5,123 bases of DNA from NCBI GenBank assembly GCA_019456245.1, contig VRUF01000060.1, positions 1 through 5,123 on the forward strand, given 5' to 3'. The position numbers and the translations under genes are program-made. The stretch's first letter is position 1. The number at the start of each line of letters is the position of its first letter. Of this stretch, positions 4,927 to 5,123 are shown in pieces. The notes under the pieces were generated by a model, which worked only from the letters and a program-made list of their open reading frames with translations, was not told the DNA's origin and did no database searches. Origin of the DNA: Planctomycetota bacterium (lineage in GTDB: Bacteria > Planctomycetota > Phycisphaerae > Sedimentisphaerales > Anaerohalosphaeraceae).

Positions 4927-5123
4927 ATGAAATCTTACTTTTTGTTAATGGTTGTTATGATAGTTGTTCTTGGTGTTGTTCCAGGAGTTTCAAATGTTTT
5001 GGCCGCTGACGAGCCTGCGGGTCTTGTCGGTCGGTGGAACTTTGACGATGGGACCGGAAAAGATCTTTCGGGCAACGGTAACGATGCGTCGCTTGGAGGC
5101 GCAAGCATCTACTCACTTGGTAA
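4927..5123 (+). CDS. Secreted LamG-domain (concanavalin A-like) protein, 3'-partial
   Basis: The start ATG at 4927 is preceded by AAGGA (4914-4918) at an 8-nt gap. The first 65 codons are in the window. Residues 1-26 form a signal peptide: Lys2, a long Val/Leu/Met core and likely cleavage after VLA (24-26). Residues 32-56, with GLVGRWNFDDGTG and DLSGNGNDASL, match the first strands of LamG/concanavalin A-like jelly-roll domains found in many planctomycetal secreted proteins, where they bind glycans or accompany hydrolases. The rest of the protein, including any catalytic domain, lies outside. It follows the GH28 gene on the same strand after 113 nt without a clear terminator or promoter, so cotranscription is plausible. 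Confidence 0.85.
   Translation, partial: MKSYFLLMVVMIVVLGVVPGVSNVLAADEPAGLVGRWNFDDGTGKDLSGNGNDASLGGASIYSLG

Overview
The window looks like a chromosomal stretch of a polysaccharide-degrading bacterium, most likely a Phycisphaerae-type planctomycete (Sedimentisphaerales-like). This is an inference from protein architecture only. The first gene ends in the order seen in many secreted planctomycetal proteins: beta-solenoid 'LNISGG' repeats, an Fn3-like domain, a PKD-like 'NAGAD...GTYELMLEGDDG' domain, and a half-dockerin C-terminus (GDTDDDCDVDEDDL). The second gene joins a pectinase-type catalytic domain to a second beta-rich module. The third begins with a signal peptide and a LamG-type fold. 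Genes are widely spaced, and the DNA between them is AT-rich.

Layout. Positions 3-1319 hold the 3' part of a secreted multidomain protein whose start lies outside the window. Positions 1320-2617 (1.3 kb) hold no convincing intact gene. They contain a strong terminator, a truncated duplicate of the next gene's leader and first 12 codons, several hairpins, a heptamer repeat, a low-confidence decayed minus-strand coding tract, a 93-bp tandem duplication, and a structured leader with a possible promoter. Positions 2618-4813 encode a complete exported GH28-family (polygalacturonase-like) protein of 731 residues. Positions 4814-4926 are a short spacer. Positions 4927-5123 are the first 65 codons of a secreted LamG-domain protein that runs off the end.

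All three genes are on the plus strand and all appear to be exported, which fits a locus for extracellular or periplasmic breakdown of pectin-like glycans with accessory binding proteins. The most unusual part is the non-coding DNA. The ~130-nt GH28 leader exists twice. The upstream copy carries a perfect 15-bp hairpin with a U-tract and works on paper as a terminator. The downstream copy keeps the stem through pairing-preserving substitutions, has lost most of the U-tract, and can form a second hairpin that excludes the first. I found no CRISPR array, tRNA, rRNA, recognisable transposase or defence system.
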